Shown here: one piece after another, positions 9,469 through 19,729 of the stretch
Layout of the letters: each line of letters starts with the position of its first letter
How positions within the stretch are numbered: the stretch's first letter is position 1
NCBI GenBank assembly: GCA_016717305.1
Contig: JADKFY010000002.1
Location: 372,001 to 436,000, forward strand
Origin: Flavobacteriales bacterium
GTDB lineage: Bacteria > Bacteroidota > Bacteroidia > Flavobacteriales_F > PHOS-HE28
Reading direction: 5' to 3'
Length of the DNA stretch: 64,000 bases
Made by a program: the position numbers and the translations under genes
Notes under the pieces: model-generated
Seen by the model: only the letters and a program-made list of their open reading frames with translations
What the model was told of the DNA's origin: nothing
Database searches by the model: none

Positions 9469-10649
9469 CTTGATGCCAGTTGGGCGATCCCTTTGGCAAC
9501 GCGTTCCATAGCCTCGGTCAATTTCGCATCGCTGGTGGCGTAGCTGATCCGCAGCGTGCCTTCTGCACCGAAGGACTTTCCTTCAACCAAACTAACCCCA
9601 GCGGTATCGAGCAGGTAGAGGCTCAGATCAACAGAACCTTTAATGGTGCGTCCATCGATGGAGGCGCTAACATCCGGTAAGAGATAAAAGGCACCTTGTG
9701 GCACGTTGCATTTCCAACCGGGGATCCGTTGCACGGCGGCCAATACGAGGTCGCGCCGGCGGAGGAAGTCGTTGCGCATGGGCAAGAGCACTGCGGGGTC
9801 GGCTTCCACACATGCTTTCGCTACACGTTGGGCGATGCTGTTGGTCCCACTGGTGAATTGTCCTTGCACTTTGTTCGCGGCCTGTGCGATCCAAAGTGGT
9901 GCGCCGATGTAGCCCAAACGCCAGCCGGTCAATGCGAACGCCTTGCTGAGGCCGTTCACGGTAATGGTGCGTTCGGCCATACCGGGCAGGGAGGCGAAAC
10001 TGATGTGCTCACCTTCGAAGATAATGTGCTCGTAGATCTCATCAGCGACCACGTAGATGTCGGGATGTTTTCGGACCACTTCCGCCAGAGCCTCCAACTC
10101 GGGGCGGGTAAGCACCGAGCCACTTGGATTGCACGGTGAGCTGAACATGATCAGACGTGTGCGAGGGGTGATCGCTTGTTCAATGCGTTCGATGGGTGCT
10201 TTCCAATCCTCTTCCAATGAGGAGTGGACCAACACCGGAGTAGCACCGGCCAAACGGACTTGGGCAGAGTAACTTACCCAATAGGGTGCAGGAATGACCA
10301 CTTCATCGCCGGGCCCCACCAAGGCCATGATCACGTTGATCAAGGCCTGCTTTGCACCGGTGCTCACCACGATCTGATCGGGCGTATAGGTCAGTCCGTT
10401 GTCCCGTTCAAACTTATTGGCGATCGCCTTGCGCACATCCAAGTAGCCGTTCACGGGCGGGTACTTGTGCCAAGGGCCTCGAATGGCTTCTTGTGCTGCT
10501 TCAAGGGCAAAGGCGGGTGGGTCGTGGTCGGGTTCGCCCAAGCTCAGATCAATGATGTCCTTTCCTTGTTCGCGCAATTCCCGGGCGCGTCGCGCCATGA
10601 GCAGGGTTGCAGGTTCAGTAATAGCGGATACAGTGGGCGATAGGTGCAT
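9465..10649 (-). CDS. aspC: Class I pyridoxal-phosphate aminotransferase (aspartate aminotransferase type I-gamma)
   Basis: 394 residues. Fold type I aminotransferase features in order: LSLGEPDHDPP (substrate binding), STGAKQALIN, the PLP-contacting SSPCNPSGSVLT near 180, VADEIYEHI, the catalytic lysine in NGLSKAFALTGWRLGYIG near 235, and RISYATSDAKL with the carboxylate-binding Arg at the C-terminus. It probably interconverts aspartate/2-oxoglutarate and oxaloacetate/glutamate, though aromatic or prephenate substrates occur in this subfamily. It heads the minus-strand run with rfaE1 and ubiE, and an 18-bp palindrome lies just upstream. Confidence 0.9.
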   Translation of the reverse strand: MHLSPTVSAITEPATLLMARRARELREQGKDIIDLSLGEPDHDPPAFALEAAQEAIRGPWHKYPPVNGYLDVRKAIANKFERDNGLTYTPDQIVVSTGAKQALINVIMALVGPGDEVVIPAPYWVSYSAQVRLAGATPVLVHSSLEEDWKAPIERIEQAITPRTRLIMFSSPCNPSGSVLTRPELEALAEVVRKHPDIYVVADEIYEHIIFEGEHISFASLPGMAERTITVNGLSKAFALTGWRLGYIGAPLWIAQAANKVQGQFTSGTNSIAQRVAKACVEADPAVLLPMRNDFLRRRDLVLAAVQRIPGWKCNVPQGAFYLLPDVSASIDGRTIKGSVDLSLYLLDTAGVSLVEGKSFGAEGTLRISYATSDAKLTEAMERVAKGIAQLASR

Positions 10650-10670
10650 GACGGCGAACTTCTGGGTCGA

Positions 10671-10688
10671 CCCGAACGGTCGTTCGGG
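10671..10688. promoter_or_regulatory. Inverted repeat upstream of aspartate aminotransferase
   Basis: CCCGAACG-GT-CGTTCGGG is a perfect dyad about 22 bases before the aminotransferase start and ~80 bases before the divergent gene. Position and symmetry fit an operator. No regulator can be named. Confidence 0.4.
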
Positions 10689-10769
10689 GCGGCAAAACTA
10701 CGAAGGCATGCGGGGAGGTCGTTCGTGTAACCGTTGGACTCCCGATATTCGTGCTCTTCTTCCACACAC

Positions 10770-11294
10770 ATGAACGATCCTGTCATTCTGGTCCTGGTGG
10801 CCGTCCTGCCATCCATTGTTGTATTTCTCACGGCTTTCTTTTTGTTGAAGCAGGTCTTGGCGGGCCAAGCCGGTCAACGGTCCATGGATGTGCGCAAGGA
10901 GGACCACAAGCACTTATTGCCTTTGCGTTTACAGGCCTACGAACGGTTGACCTTGTTCTCCGAACGGATCAATCCCGGTGCGCTGGTGTTGCGTGTGCAC
11001 AAAGGAAGCATGGGTTCACGCACCTTCCATGGAACATTGGTGGCCACCATTCGTGAGGAGTACGAGCATAACGTAACGCAACAGGTCTACGTGGGGGACA
11101 AGGTGTGGAGCAAAGTGAAGCAAGCGAAGGAAGAGACCATCCGATTGGTCAATTTGAGCTACGAGCAAACGGGCGATACACCATCAGGTACCGAGCTGAG
11201 CAGAAGGATATTCGAGAACGTATCAAAGCTCTCGCACACTCCTTCGCAGGAATGCCTCGTGGCGATCAAGGAAGAGGTACGTCGCCTTTTCTGA
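10770..11294 (+). CDS. Conserved hypothetical protein with one N-terminal membrane segment
   Basis: 174 residues from the ATG at 10770 (MNDPVILVLVAVL...), chosen over 10734 because it places the membrane segment (roughly residues 5-28) at the N-terminus. The remainder is a soluble, charged, mostly helical cytoplasmic domain (DHKHLLPLRLQAYERLTLF, REEYEHNVTQQVYV, TIRLVNLSY). The layout matches a small Bacteroidota-restricted family of single-pass proteins of unknown function, judged from memory. It overlaps the 3' end of meaB convergently by about 29 bases. Confidence 0.75.
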   Translation: MNDPVILVLVAVLPSIVVFLTAFFLLKQVLAGQAGQRSMDVRKEDHKHLLPLRLQAYERLTLFSERINPGALVLRVHKGSMGSRTFHGTLVATIREEYEHNVTQQVYVGDKVWSKVKQAKEETIRLVNLSYEQTGDTPSGTELSRRIFENVSKLSHTPSQECLVAIKEEVRRLF

Positions 11295-12264
11295 TCTTCT
11301 CCAAGAGCACGTTGGCGGCTTGGAATGGGCCGATCGCACCATCCCGTACGCGGGCACGAAGATCCATTTCCGCTTTAGCGAATTCGGGGTCTTGTTGAAC
11401 GAATTCCAACAGCCCTTCCCGAAACGCGTGCTGCATCCAGTGTACGTTCTGGTCTTGTCTGCGCTTGGTCAAATGACCGTTGTTCCTGTCGGTCGAATGC
11501 AGTTCCAGCACATGGTCCATCAGTTCGGTGATCCCATTGCCAGCAAGGGCATCGGTGAGCAGTACCTTGGGTTGCCTACCACTTTCGCGCATGGGCAGGA
11601 AAGGGATGGCATTTGCCAGCGCACTTTGTGCGGCGTTGAGTTGCTCTTTCTTGGAGTCGCTGGTCTTCGTCAACACGATCACATCGGCGCTTTCCATGAT
11701 CCCACGCTTGATCCCTTGGAGTTCATCCCCGGCTCCGGGGATCATCAGGAGCAAGTTCAAGTCGGTCATTTGATCCACCTCCAATTCGCTTTGGCCAACG
11801 CCCACGGTCTCGAGCAGGATCATATCATAACCGGCGGCCTCGCACAAGACGATCGTTTCACGCGCCATGCGGGCCATACCGCCCAAATGACCAGAGCTGG
11901 GCGTCGGCCGAATGAAGGCTTGTTCCGAACGGGAAAGGTCCTCCATGCGCGTCTTATCGCCCAGGATACTGCCGCCGGACCGCGTACTACTGGGATCCGT
12001 GGCCAGCACGGCAACGCGGTGACCTGCCGCAATAGCCTGTGCTCCGAGGGAATTGATCAAGGTGCTTTTACCCACTCCGGGAATTCCGGTGATGCCGATC
12101 CGGATACCTTTTCCACTCAACGGCATGGCAAGGGAGATCAAGTCCGCGGCTGCACTGCGGTCCTTCAGCTGGGTGCTCTCGATCAAGGTTATGGCCCTGG
12201 CCAGTGCGCCACGATCACCATTCCGTAGCAGCTCGAACAAGCTGTTGGTATCTGCGAGCGCCAT
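11266..12264 (-). CDS. meaB: Methylmalonyl-CoA mutase-associated GTPase MeaB
   Basis: 332 residues from the ATG at 12264; the start at 12303 would overlap the upstream gene by 31 bases. SIMIBI GTPase motifs are clear: P-loop GITGIPGVGKSTLIN, switch region ATDPSSTRSGGSILGD, the LLETVGVGQSE segment, and LTKTSDSKKEQ in place of NKxD. MeaB guards B12-dependent methylmalonyl-CoA mutase by gating cofactor loading and rescue. No stand-alone mutase lies beside it, but a fused mutase/G-protein (IcmF type) begins at 63187, so the genome has two related chaperone domains. Confidence 0.93.
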   Translation of the reverse strand: MALADTNSLFELLRNGDRGALARAITLIESTQLKDRSAAADLISLAMPLSGKGIRIGITGIPGVGKSTLINSLGAQAIAAGHRVAVLATDPSSTRSGGSILGDKTRMEDLSRSEQAFIRPTPSSGHLGGMARMARETIVLCEAAGYDMILLETVGVGQSELEVDQMTDLNLLLMIPGAGDELQGIKRGIMESADVIVLTKTSDSKKEQLNAAQSALANAIPFLPMRESGRQPKVLLTDALAGNGITELMDHVLELHSTDRNNGHLTKRRQDQNVHWMQHAFREGLLEFVQQDPEFAKAEMDLRARVRDGAIGPFQAANVLLEKIRKGDVPLP

Positions 12265-12272
12265 CGGGCGGG

Positions 12273-12851
12273 TCACGAACCTCGTCGGTATTTCTCCACC
12301 CACGTGCTGTCGGCCACGTCGTGCAGCAGGTTAAAGGCACTCTCACCACGGGCAAGATCATTAAGGTGAAGCATACCATATTCGGTTAGCATGATCAACT
12401 GCCGGGGTGAAGGTGCTTCCCTATTCTCGGCCCAGCCTTTTCCGGGGTGCTGGCCATCGGAAAGTCGAAAAGGATATTCCCAGAAACGGATCTTCCACAA
12501 ATTGTCGAAGACCTCACAATCCAACAAAAAGTGGTCCACGGTGTCCGGGTTCTCCGAGAGGCAGATGTCCACGTTGTATTTGCGGAACAAGTTGATCCCT
12601 TCAGGATTCGCCTTACTGGGCACCACACCTTGTGCCTGGAGCACGAACTGGTCGCGGGTCATCGGTTCGGCTTGTAGCACACGGCCTTCGAATTCCTTCA
12701 CCGTGAACAGGGTAAAAAGCTGATTGTTCAGACCGGTATTGAGGCTAATACCGAACGTATAGGTGGCGAACGGCGGACTGAAGAGCCCTTTGCCGCTCAT
12801 GAGCGGGGTGAGGCCCAACAGAAGAAGTAGGGTTCTAAGTGGAACGCGCAT
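12273..12851 (-). CDS. Hypothetical exported protein
   Basis: 192 residues with a hydrophobic leader (MRVPLRTLLLLLGLTPLMSG). I do not recognise the family. The mature part is aromatic-rich (TYTFGISLNTGLNNQLFTLF, IRFWEYPFRLSDG) with a Cys pair around DICLSENPDTVDHFLLDCEV that could form a disulfide. It lies eight bases upstream of meaB on the same strand and may be co-transcribed, though an export signal makes a shared function with MeaB doubtful. Confidence 0.65.
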   Translation of the reverse strand: MRVPLRTLLLLLGLTPLMSGKGLFSPPFATYTFGISLNTGLNNQLFTLFTVKEFEGRVLQAEPMTRDQFVLQAQGVVPSKANPEGINLFRKYNVDICLSENPDTVDHFLLDCEVFDNLWKIRFWEYPFRLSDGQHPGKGWAENREAPSPRQLIMLTEYGMLHLNDLARGESAFNLLHDVADSTWVEKYRRGS

Positions 12852-12903
12852 CCACCGCGAAGGTACCGGGTTTACAGGGAATAGGAGGCAAGACCCGAAT
12901 GGC

Positions 12904-15900
12904 TCACTCCTTCACGAAGCGTGCGCTGGAAAGCTGACCTCGCACGTCCTGAAGTTGGAACGTGTAGCTCCCAGCTCCCAAACGAGGTAGAGCGATCGAC
13001 CTTTGGTTCAACCCATCGTCCATCAACAACGGACCTGAAATGGCGATACGACCCGTATTGTCAAGGATCCTGTATTGCCCGGAACCTTCGCTCATGCCTT
13101 TGAATTCGAGCCCCAATTGCTCGCCGACCGGATTTGGCCGAATGGTGATCTTTCCAGCGGACGGGCCATGGAAAGCCGTTACCACCCTGGAGAATTCCTC
13201 TGAACCTTGGGCATCGATCAGTGCGATCCTGTAATGGTTGGTGCCGATCAGTGGGGTCGTGTCCATGAATTTATAGGCTTGGGTCCCCGATGTAATCACC
13301 GGCACTTCGATAACGCCGATCCCGGCAAAGGTTCGACCATCCGCCGATCGTTCAATGCGATAACTGCCGGTGTTGTGCGTGCCGGAAGTAAGCCAGTCCA
13401 CCGAAATTCCCTGTTCCCCTGCGGTTGCGAATAGGTCCAACAGGTCCAGTGGGGTATAGATGCAATCGATCGAGGCGCCCCCCTGTGTATTCCAATTGAG
13501 GGTGAATCCATTGGTGGTGAGGTACCAGTTGTCCAAGAACAGGGTGTACCATTGTCCGGGCAATACATCCAAATAGCGTGTCCATCCATCACCGAAAACG
13601 CCTTCGGAAATGTCGGTAGCAGTAAAATTCAGACCGGTCACGGCAGCACCATCGGCCCACGAACAACGGATCGGCAAGCTATTGGGTGGGCAGGTAATAC
13701 CACCGGTGTATGGACCCCAAACACCGTAGTCGTAATCGGTGTTGCCCGGTCCCACGCTGAATCCCAATTATCCGCCGAGATAGACGTAGAAGCTGTACCA
13801 GACCCCCCTACGTTCATTGGTGATCAAACAGCCCCGGTTGCTGAAGTTCAAGTCTTGGACATCACCGATGTTCAGGGGTGTTGCGCTTAGGGATGCATCG
13901 CCGCAAACTTGTTCCGCACCAAGGCAATCTTCTTGCGGAGCTGGAGGAACGTTGCACAAATTGTCCACCACGAATAGAAAGAAGGGGGTGCTAGGAGGCG
14001 TTCCGCTATTCAGCAGCAGTCCACCGTTCTGTGCCCTCACGGTATACCCGATCTGGTTCTGGAACCCACCCACCGGTGTATAGGTGATCTGGAAGATATC
14101 GGTCGGGTTCCCACCGAAAATTACACTGCCCACCGCACCTGTGATCGTGTAGTTCGTTACAATGGGTGGCCCGATCCCCAAGGGGAACCGATTGATGGTG
14201 ACCGTCGATCCGTCCCAGCCATCACCGCCAAGGTCGGTCATGCGCAAGGTGTACGAACAAGCGCCCGGAGGTGGGTCTGTGCGGCTTGCACAGATCTGGA
14301 AGCTGCTCGCCACTGCGGTTCCTTGTCGCCAAACCCGGATATAGACCAGTTGGCCTGCGGGGGGTAGACCGGCAAGGATGGTCAACTTTGGCATGTCCGT
14401 GCCGTTCTGGCTCCCATTGGTGATGCATTGGCCGATCGCAGCCAAACTCAAGTTGCCACCACCGCAGGTACCGGAGACCACACGGTACACTTCCATGGCG
14501 GCATCGGTGAGCGCCCCATCATCAGTATCCAACACCAATTGGCCGTTGGGGGGCACCACGGCAGTGAACCAGACATCGTTGTTCGCGGCGCCTCCACAAC
14601 TGGGGTTGGGTACATTGATCGTTCCTGCGGGGGGCGGGGCATTGACAGTGGTTGTGGCATTCCCCATTGTGGCGCTGTTGAGCGAACAGCCATATTGGAC
14701 GGTAAGGGGTAACGCCCCGCATGGATCATCGTTAGGTGGTGGTGATGTGGGTTTGGCGCAGATGGTGAACGTACCGAAGACCGTGGTCTTGTTCCATACA
14801 CGGACATAAATGACGGTGCCCTGTGGTACAGTAGGTGGGACCAAGGTGATCGTGGGCAGCGCAGCACCGCCGGGATCACTGCATGCCACTTCTGTCAAGG
14901 TGCCATTGCATGTTCCGGTATACACGGCCATGGCGGCATCGGTCAAGTTGGCGCTGGGGATATTGATCACCGTACCCACGCTCGGGGTCATCGGAGTTAC
15001 CGGTGTGGTGAGGGTGAACCACACATCGCGCAAGGGTGCCACGTTGCCACACGTTGGCACGGCAGGGAGGTATGTAGGCCCGGTAGATGGCGTTGCATTC
15101 TGCGTGGATGAATTGATCGTTGTACAAGCGGCATCCACGGTAATGGGAGTAGCGTTGCACGGTTCGTCGTTCACGGGCAAAACCGGGTTGTACGCACAGA
15201 TCTCGAAAGATCCACCGTTCAGGATATTGCTCTCGGGCCAAACGCGGATATAGATCACGTCCCCCGGCGTTAGCCCGGTCCGAAGAAGATAGGGTTGAAG
15301 ACTTCCGGGAGCGATGTCATCGTTACAATCCAAAACGGTCCAATTGGAAGCTGGAAGGGCCGGTGCACTGCAAACGGGCGGTATGTACCAAGCCATGCCA
15401 ATGTTGGTGGCCACGACCAAATTGGTCTCTACGGCCAAATTACCGCTAGGGGGCACCACGGCGGTAAACCACACGTCCGCATTGTTGGGGTAATTGCCGC
15501 AAGGTGGAGTTCCGATACCGGATGTCGCCGTTGCCCAGGTGGTGCCGGAGGTGATCATGCTGCATGAGTTCCCTACGTTAAGGACTATGGCGGTACACGG
15601 GTTGTCGTTCACCGGGGGCGGAGGTACGGGTGAGCAGGTGATCTGGATGGTTCCGCAAAGGGCTGTGTTGTTCGCACACGTAGGCGGTGGGCCTGAAATG
15701 CGGATGTTGTAGCTGGCATTTACCGACGGGTTGAACGTTACGGTGCTCAATGGACCACCGCAGCCGTTATCATCCCATACATAGCCCGTGGTTGTACCAT
15801 TGGAAATGGTCAAGTACGAATTCCAGGATGTATTCGTCGAACTACAAAGTGAAATGGTGTACACGTTCGATGCACACATGTAGATGGGGATCCGTTGGCC

Positions 15901-16131
15901 TTCGCAAACGGTGGTCGTGAACAATGTTGGGCAAGCGGCACACGCACCCGTTATGGACGCCGGTGGCCAATTCTGAACCCATGTATTCGGTGGAGAAGAT
16001 ACGAGTGGGTTCGGCCAACCGGTCGCATTGGCAGGAACGATGGTGGCGGCCGTATAACACTGGGCTCTTAATTCCCTGTTGCCCTGCAGTACCACAAAGC
16101 CCGCGATCAAGATCACAACCCATCGGTCCAT
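12904..16131 (-). CDS. Large T9SS-secreted modular protein, interrupted by an in-frame TAA
   Basis: The start at 16131 gives a good signal peptide (MDRWVVILIAGFVVLQGNRELRAQ). The frame runs to a TAA at 13768-13770 after WYSFYVYLGG, and the same frame continues as LGFSVGPGNTDYDYGVWGPY, matching the intact paralogue at 16427-19717. Both parts together make ~1075 residues, close to the paralogue. The protein has about four repeats of a ~150-residue module (NDxPC...DVWFTAVVPP.G...VYIRVW...FxICA), a GGDGWDG module, a CxGAEQVCGDAS...DYDYGVWGPY region and a C-terminal T9SS sorting domain (IRPNPVGEQL...SARFVKE). It is probably a surface or secreted adhesin-like protein. The stop is either a mutation or a base error. 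Confidence 0.8.
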
Positions 16132-16373
16132 GCTCCACTTTCCACTGCGCTTTTCACGCGTGCGGTGCAGCGTGCAGTTCTTCGGAGCCGTCCGTGTAAC
16201 AGTGGGATTTTCGGGTGGTCCTTGTGGCATCGACAAGCGAAGATAGCTGGATCTTAACAGCTTGCAACTTATGTTGAAAACGTTCGATCGCCAGCCGGGT
16301 TGCCTTGTTGGGAAGCCACCGGCTCATCTCATACACGGAATGTCCAAAAAGAAGCATGCGGGTCCCGAAAATG

Positions 16374-16407
16374 GAACGGGGCCGCCTCGTTTGAGACAGC
16401 CCCGTTC
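16374..16407 (-). terminator. Probable intrinsic terminator after the 16427-19717 gene
   Basis: GAACGGGGC and GCCCCGTTC form a 9-bp GC-rich stem with an internal CTC/GAG pair, followed on the minus strand by CCATTTTC. It lies about 20 bases past the stop of the upstream T9SS gene and would separate it from the next one. The U-tract is short. Confidence 0.6.
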
Positions 16408-16426
16408 GAATTGCATTTGTTCTTTT

Positions 16427-19400
16427 CTACTGCTTCACAAAGCGCACGTTGCCGATCGGCACACCTTTTCCTTCGAGCACCTCGAGGGCGTAGCTGCCTG
16501 ATTCTAATTTACCAACAGGCACTGTGAACCGTGTGGTGCCTTCGCTATTGGTCAACGAACCTTCACCCACTTGGCGGCCGCTCATGTCCAAAATGCGCCA
16601 GCGAACCGTGCCTTCAATGGCTTTGCCCAAGGAGGCGTTCAGTGTTTCGGTGGCCGGGTTGGGGAACACGAACAAGGTGGTGGTGGTTTGGAAATGAACG
16701 TTAACGGTACGTGAGATATAGCTTGAACCATCAATGTCCACCTGTTCCAGACGATAGTAGTTCATACCATCCTTGGGTGCCCTATCGATGAACTTGTAAT
16801 CGGTGCGATCCAAGCTCGTGCCAGCGGCACTCACTCTTCCGATCGCTTCAAAATTGATGCCGTCCACGGACCGTTCAACGATGAAGTGCGAGCTGTTGAC
16901 CTCTGATCCAGTTGCCCAATCCAGTTCCACATGTTTATCTATCGGTCGACCATCAAAATCCAACATTTGGACCGGCAAGACCGTACAGCCCACAGGCCCC
17001 GTGAATGTCATCGTGAAGTTGATCGCATTGCGTGACCAGTTATCCACATACAAGATGTACTGGGCTCCGAGCGGGGCATTGAGAAATTGAACGAAGCGAT
17101 CTCCTCCGGCACCTTCAGACAAATCTCCGGAGGTCATGTTCAATCCTGTAGGTCCACCACCTGCGGCCCATGAACAACGCAACGGTGTACCCAGCGGCCC
17201 ATTGGGACAACTCGGAATGCCGGAGTATGGTCCCCAAACTGCAAAGTCATAATCCGCATAGCCACCTGGTGAAATGGTAAACGCCAAATTTCCGGCTGCC
17301 GCTGCGGTGAAACTGTACCACAATCCTACACTTTCACCTGCTAGACACCCATCATTGCCCGAATTCAGATCCGCAACAGCACCGGAATTGGCAGGGGCTC
17401 CCGCGAGTACGGAAGAAGAACTACAGATACGGAATGCGGACAGGCAGTCAGCCGGGTTGGGCGGTGGTGCATTGCAATCCGCTGATCCAGAAGCGTTGAA
17501 ACCCGGTGTTGGCCCTCCTGGAGGGCTGGAGTAAATGAGTAGTCCCAAGTTGCTTTGAAGACTGTACGAGATCTGGTTCTGGAAGCCTCCTAAGGGGAAA
17601 TAATCCACTTGGAACGCCGCCCCGTTGGCAACAGGGAAACTCACGGTTCCATTAGCGCTCACGATGGTGTAATTGGTGGGCACACCCGCCACGGTTATCC
17701 TAACATAGCCGCCATTCCATCCATCCCCACCGGAATCGAACATGCTCAGTGTGAAATAGCACGCACTAGGTGGAACGAATGGTGGCGTGTCCGTGCGGCT
17801 GACACAGAGAAAAGCATTACCCGGAACACCCGTGCTCTGATGCCAGACCCGAATGAATACCGTATTACCGGGTGTGAGCCCGGTAACGGTTCCGGCTGGC
17901 ATACCCGAGTTGGTACTGCCAGCTGCCCAACAACCAACCTGCGTAAAGACGCTGGCGCAGTTGTTGTTTATGGATGTGGTATAAATGGCGGCGGCGGCAT
18001 CCGTCATTTGCGCATCATCCATATCGAGGCGCAGCTCTCCGTTTGGGGGTACCACGGCCGTGTACCATACATCGGTGTCCGCTGGACCACCACAACCCAC
18101 TGCAACCCCAGGTATCGCTCCGCCGGTCGGCGTGGCAAGGCCCGTGGTAATACCTCGCATCAAACAGCCGTACGGTACAGGGCTGGCTAAAGCAATGGCC
18201 CCGCAGGGTTCATCGTTCGGTGGTGGCTGGGACATATAGGCACAGATCTGGAAGGTGCCGAAGCCAGTTGTCTCGCTCCACATGCGGACATACAGGACTT
18301 GCCCTGCGAAGTAGACCGAGGGTGTGAACGTAGGCATTCCAACGCCACCGTTCTGACATTGGAGGAGTATAAGCGAAGCGCATGAACCGGTTGAACAACC
18401 GGGTGCGGAACCGGGCAGAACACAAGGCGAGTAGACCGCCATGGCCATATTGGTCAAACTTCCGGCCAAGGTGTTGATGTTCAACGTGCCTGTACTGGGA
18501 ACTGTGAGCCTGAACCAAACATCGTTGTTTGCCGTACTGCAGCCAGGGTTTGGGATCACACTGTTGGTGGCATCCTGCGTATTGAAGCTCACAGGCACGC
18601 AACCAGGATTGGTAGCAATGAGCGTGGTCGGCGTACAGGGGCTGTCATTGATCGGTGGCACCGGGTAATAAGCACACAGCGTGAAGGTACCTCCATTGGT
18701 TATGTTGTTTGATGGCCAAACCCGGATGTAGTACAACGCATTGGGAGTTAAGCCACTCATACTGATGAACGGTGACCGGTCAACACCGGGGATCAGATCA
18801 CCATTGCACGCGCCTGGTACTTCGGTGAAGCCGCCTGTCACACAGCCGGTCGTACTCGTATAAAGCGTCATGGCCAGATCTGTTGCGTTGATATGGTCCA
18901 CATCCAAGGCCAACGTGCCTGTGGGCGAGGCATTCGCACTGAACCATACATCGCCGCCCGCCGGGTAACCACCACATACTGGACTAACGCTGATACCTGA
19001 AGTTCCAGATGCTCCAGCAGTTGAACCGGGCAACGTAGTGCAGGTAGGTCCCAGCCCTGTAAAGGCAACTGCACCGGGAATAGCCGGACACGGCGTGAAG
19101 AACTGATTACACGGTAAAGGAGGGGTCGTTGGGCAAGGGTCGTCTCCTGCAGAAGGGCACGCTGCTTGGCCACAGGTAATTTGTACCACAGTACCCGGGA
19201 TCCCAACCGGACAAAGTGCAAAGGCAGCATTGATATTGATGAAGTAGGAACCGGAAGTTTGCGGGGTGAAATTTACGGTGGCATGGGTACCACAGCTGTT
19301 GGCATCAAATTCCAAAATTACTGAGGTGGCTGTGGACACGGTGATCGCCGAACTGGCTGTGGGCGATCCACAGGTGGTGATCGTATATTGATTGCCGAAG

Positions 19401-19717
19401 CACATGTACATGGGTATTTTGTACTGTGTTCCGGTCAGTGTGACCGACCAGGACGCCGGGCAGCTCTCACAATTCTTCTTGTAATTCGCTGGGCTGCACA
19501 ACGTCATATTGGCACCAGGTCCATTTGGTGCATTTGTCGCAGCATACGATCCGAAAGGAGCTGCACCGGGAGACCATGGATAGATCGGTGTGGCCCAAGC
19601 AGGACCAGGTCCAACGAGGTTCGGCCCGGCCCCGTTGGTGCAACCTTGCGCTTGCACGTGATCGGTGTTCACCACGAACAATGTGAAGGCAAATAGAAGA
19701 GCGGAAAGTTGCTTCAT
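16427..19717 (-). CDS. Large T9SS-secreted modular protein
   Basis: 1096 residues, uninterrupted. The signal peptide is MKQLSALLFAFTLFVVNTDHVQAQ. Repeats of the ~150-residue PPNDxPC...DVWFxxxVP...LYIRVWxxT..GTFQICAY module follow, then a CYFTLSMFDSGGDGWNGGYV module, the DCLSAFRICSSS...DYDFAVWGPYSG region, a fibronectin-like stretch (DWATGSEVNSSHFIVERSVDG) and a type A T9SS sorting domain (VFPNPATETLNASLG...GNVRFVKQ). It is predicted to cross the outer membrane by T9SS and be anchored or released after removal of the tail. The small secreted gene 19730-20176 starts just upstream, so the two are likely one transcript. Its product is the best template for repairing its broken neighbour. Confidence 0.88.
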   Translation of the reverse strand: MKQLSALLFAFTLFVVNTDHVQAQGCTNGAGPNLVGPGPAWATPIYPWSPGAAPFGSYAATNAPNGPGANMTLCSPANYKKNCESCPASWSVTLTGTQYKIPMYMCFGNQYTITTCGSPTASSAITVSTATSVILEFDANSCGTHATVNFTPQTSGSYFININAAFALCPVGIPGTVVQITCGQAACPSAGDDPCPTTPPLPCNQFFTPCPAIPGAVAFTGLGPTCTTLPGSTAGASGTSGISVSPVCGGYPAGGDVWFSANASPTGTLALDVDHINATDLAMTLYTSTTGCVTGGFTEVPGACNGDLIPGVDRSPFISMSGLTPNALYYIRVWPSNNITNGGTFTLCAYYPVPPINDSPCTPTTLIATNPGCVPVSFNTQDATNSVIPNPGCSTANNDVWFRLTVPSTGTLNINTLAGSLTNMAMAVYSPCVLPGSAPGCSTGSCASLILLQCQNGGVGMPTFTPSVYFAGQVLYVRMWSETTGFGTFQICAYMSQPPPNDEPCGAIALASPVPYGCLMRGITTGLATPTGGAIPGVAVGCGGPADTDVWYTAVVPPNGELRLDMDDAQMTDAAAAIYTTSINNNCASVFTQVGCWAAGSTNSGMPAGTVTGLTPGNTVFIRVWHQSTGVPGNAFLCVSRTDTPPFVPPSACYFTLSMFDSGGDGWNGGYVRITVAGVPTNYTIVSANGTVSFPVANGAAFQVDYFPLGGFQNQISYSLQSNLGLLIYSSPPGGPTPGFNASGSADCNAPPPNPADCLSAFRICSSSSVLAGAPANSGAVADLNSGNDGCLAGESVGLWYSFTAAAAGNLAFTISPGGYADYDFAVWGPYSGIPSCPNGPLGTPLRCSWAAGGGPTGLNMTSGDLSEGAGGDRFVQFLNAPLGAQYILYVDNWSRNAINFTMTFTGPVGCTVLPVQMLDFDGRPIDKHVELDWATGSEVNSSHFIVERSVDGINFEAIGRVSAAGTSLDRTDYKFIDRAPKDGMNYYRLEQVDIDGSSYISRTVNVHFQTTTTLFVFPNPATETLNASLGKAIEGTVRWRILDMSGRQVGEGSLTNSEGTTRFTVPVGKLESGSYALEVLEGKGVPIGNVRFVKQ

Positions 19718-19729
19718 GTTCGGTTGGTA

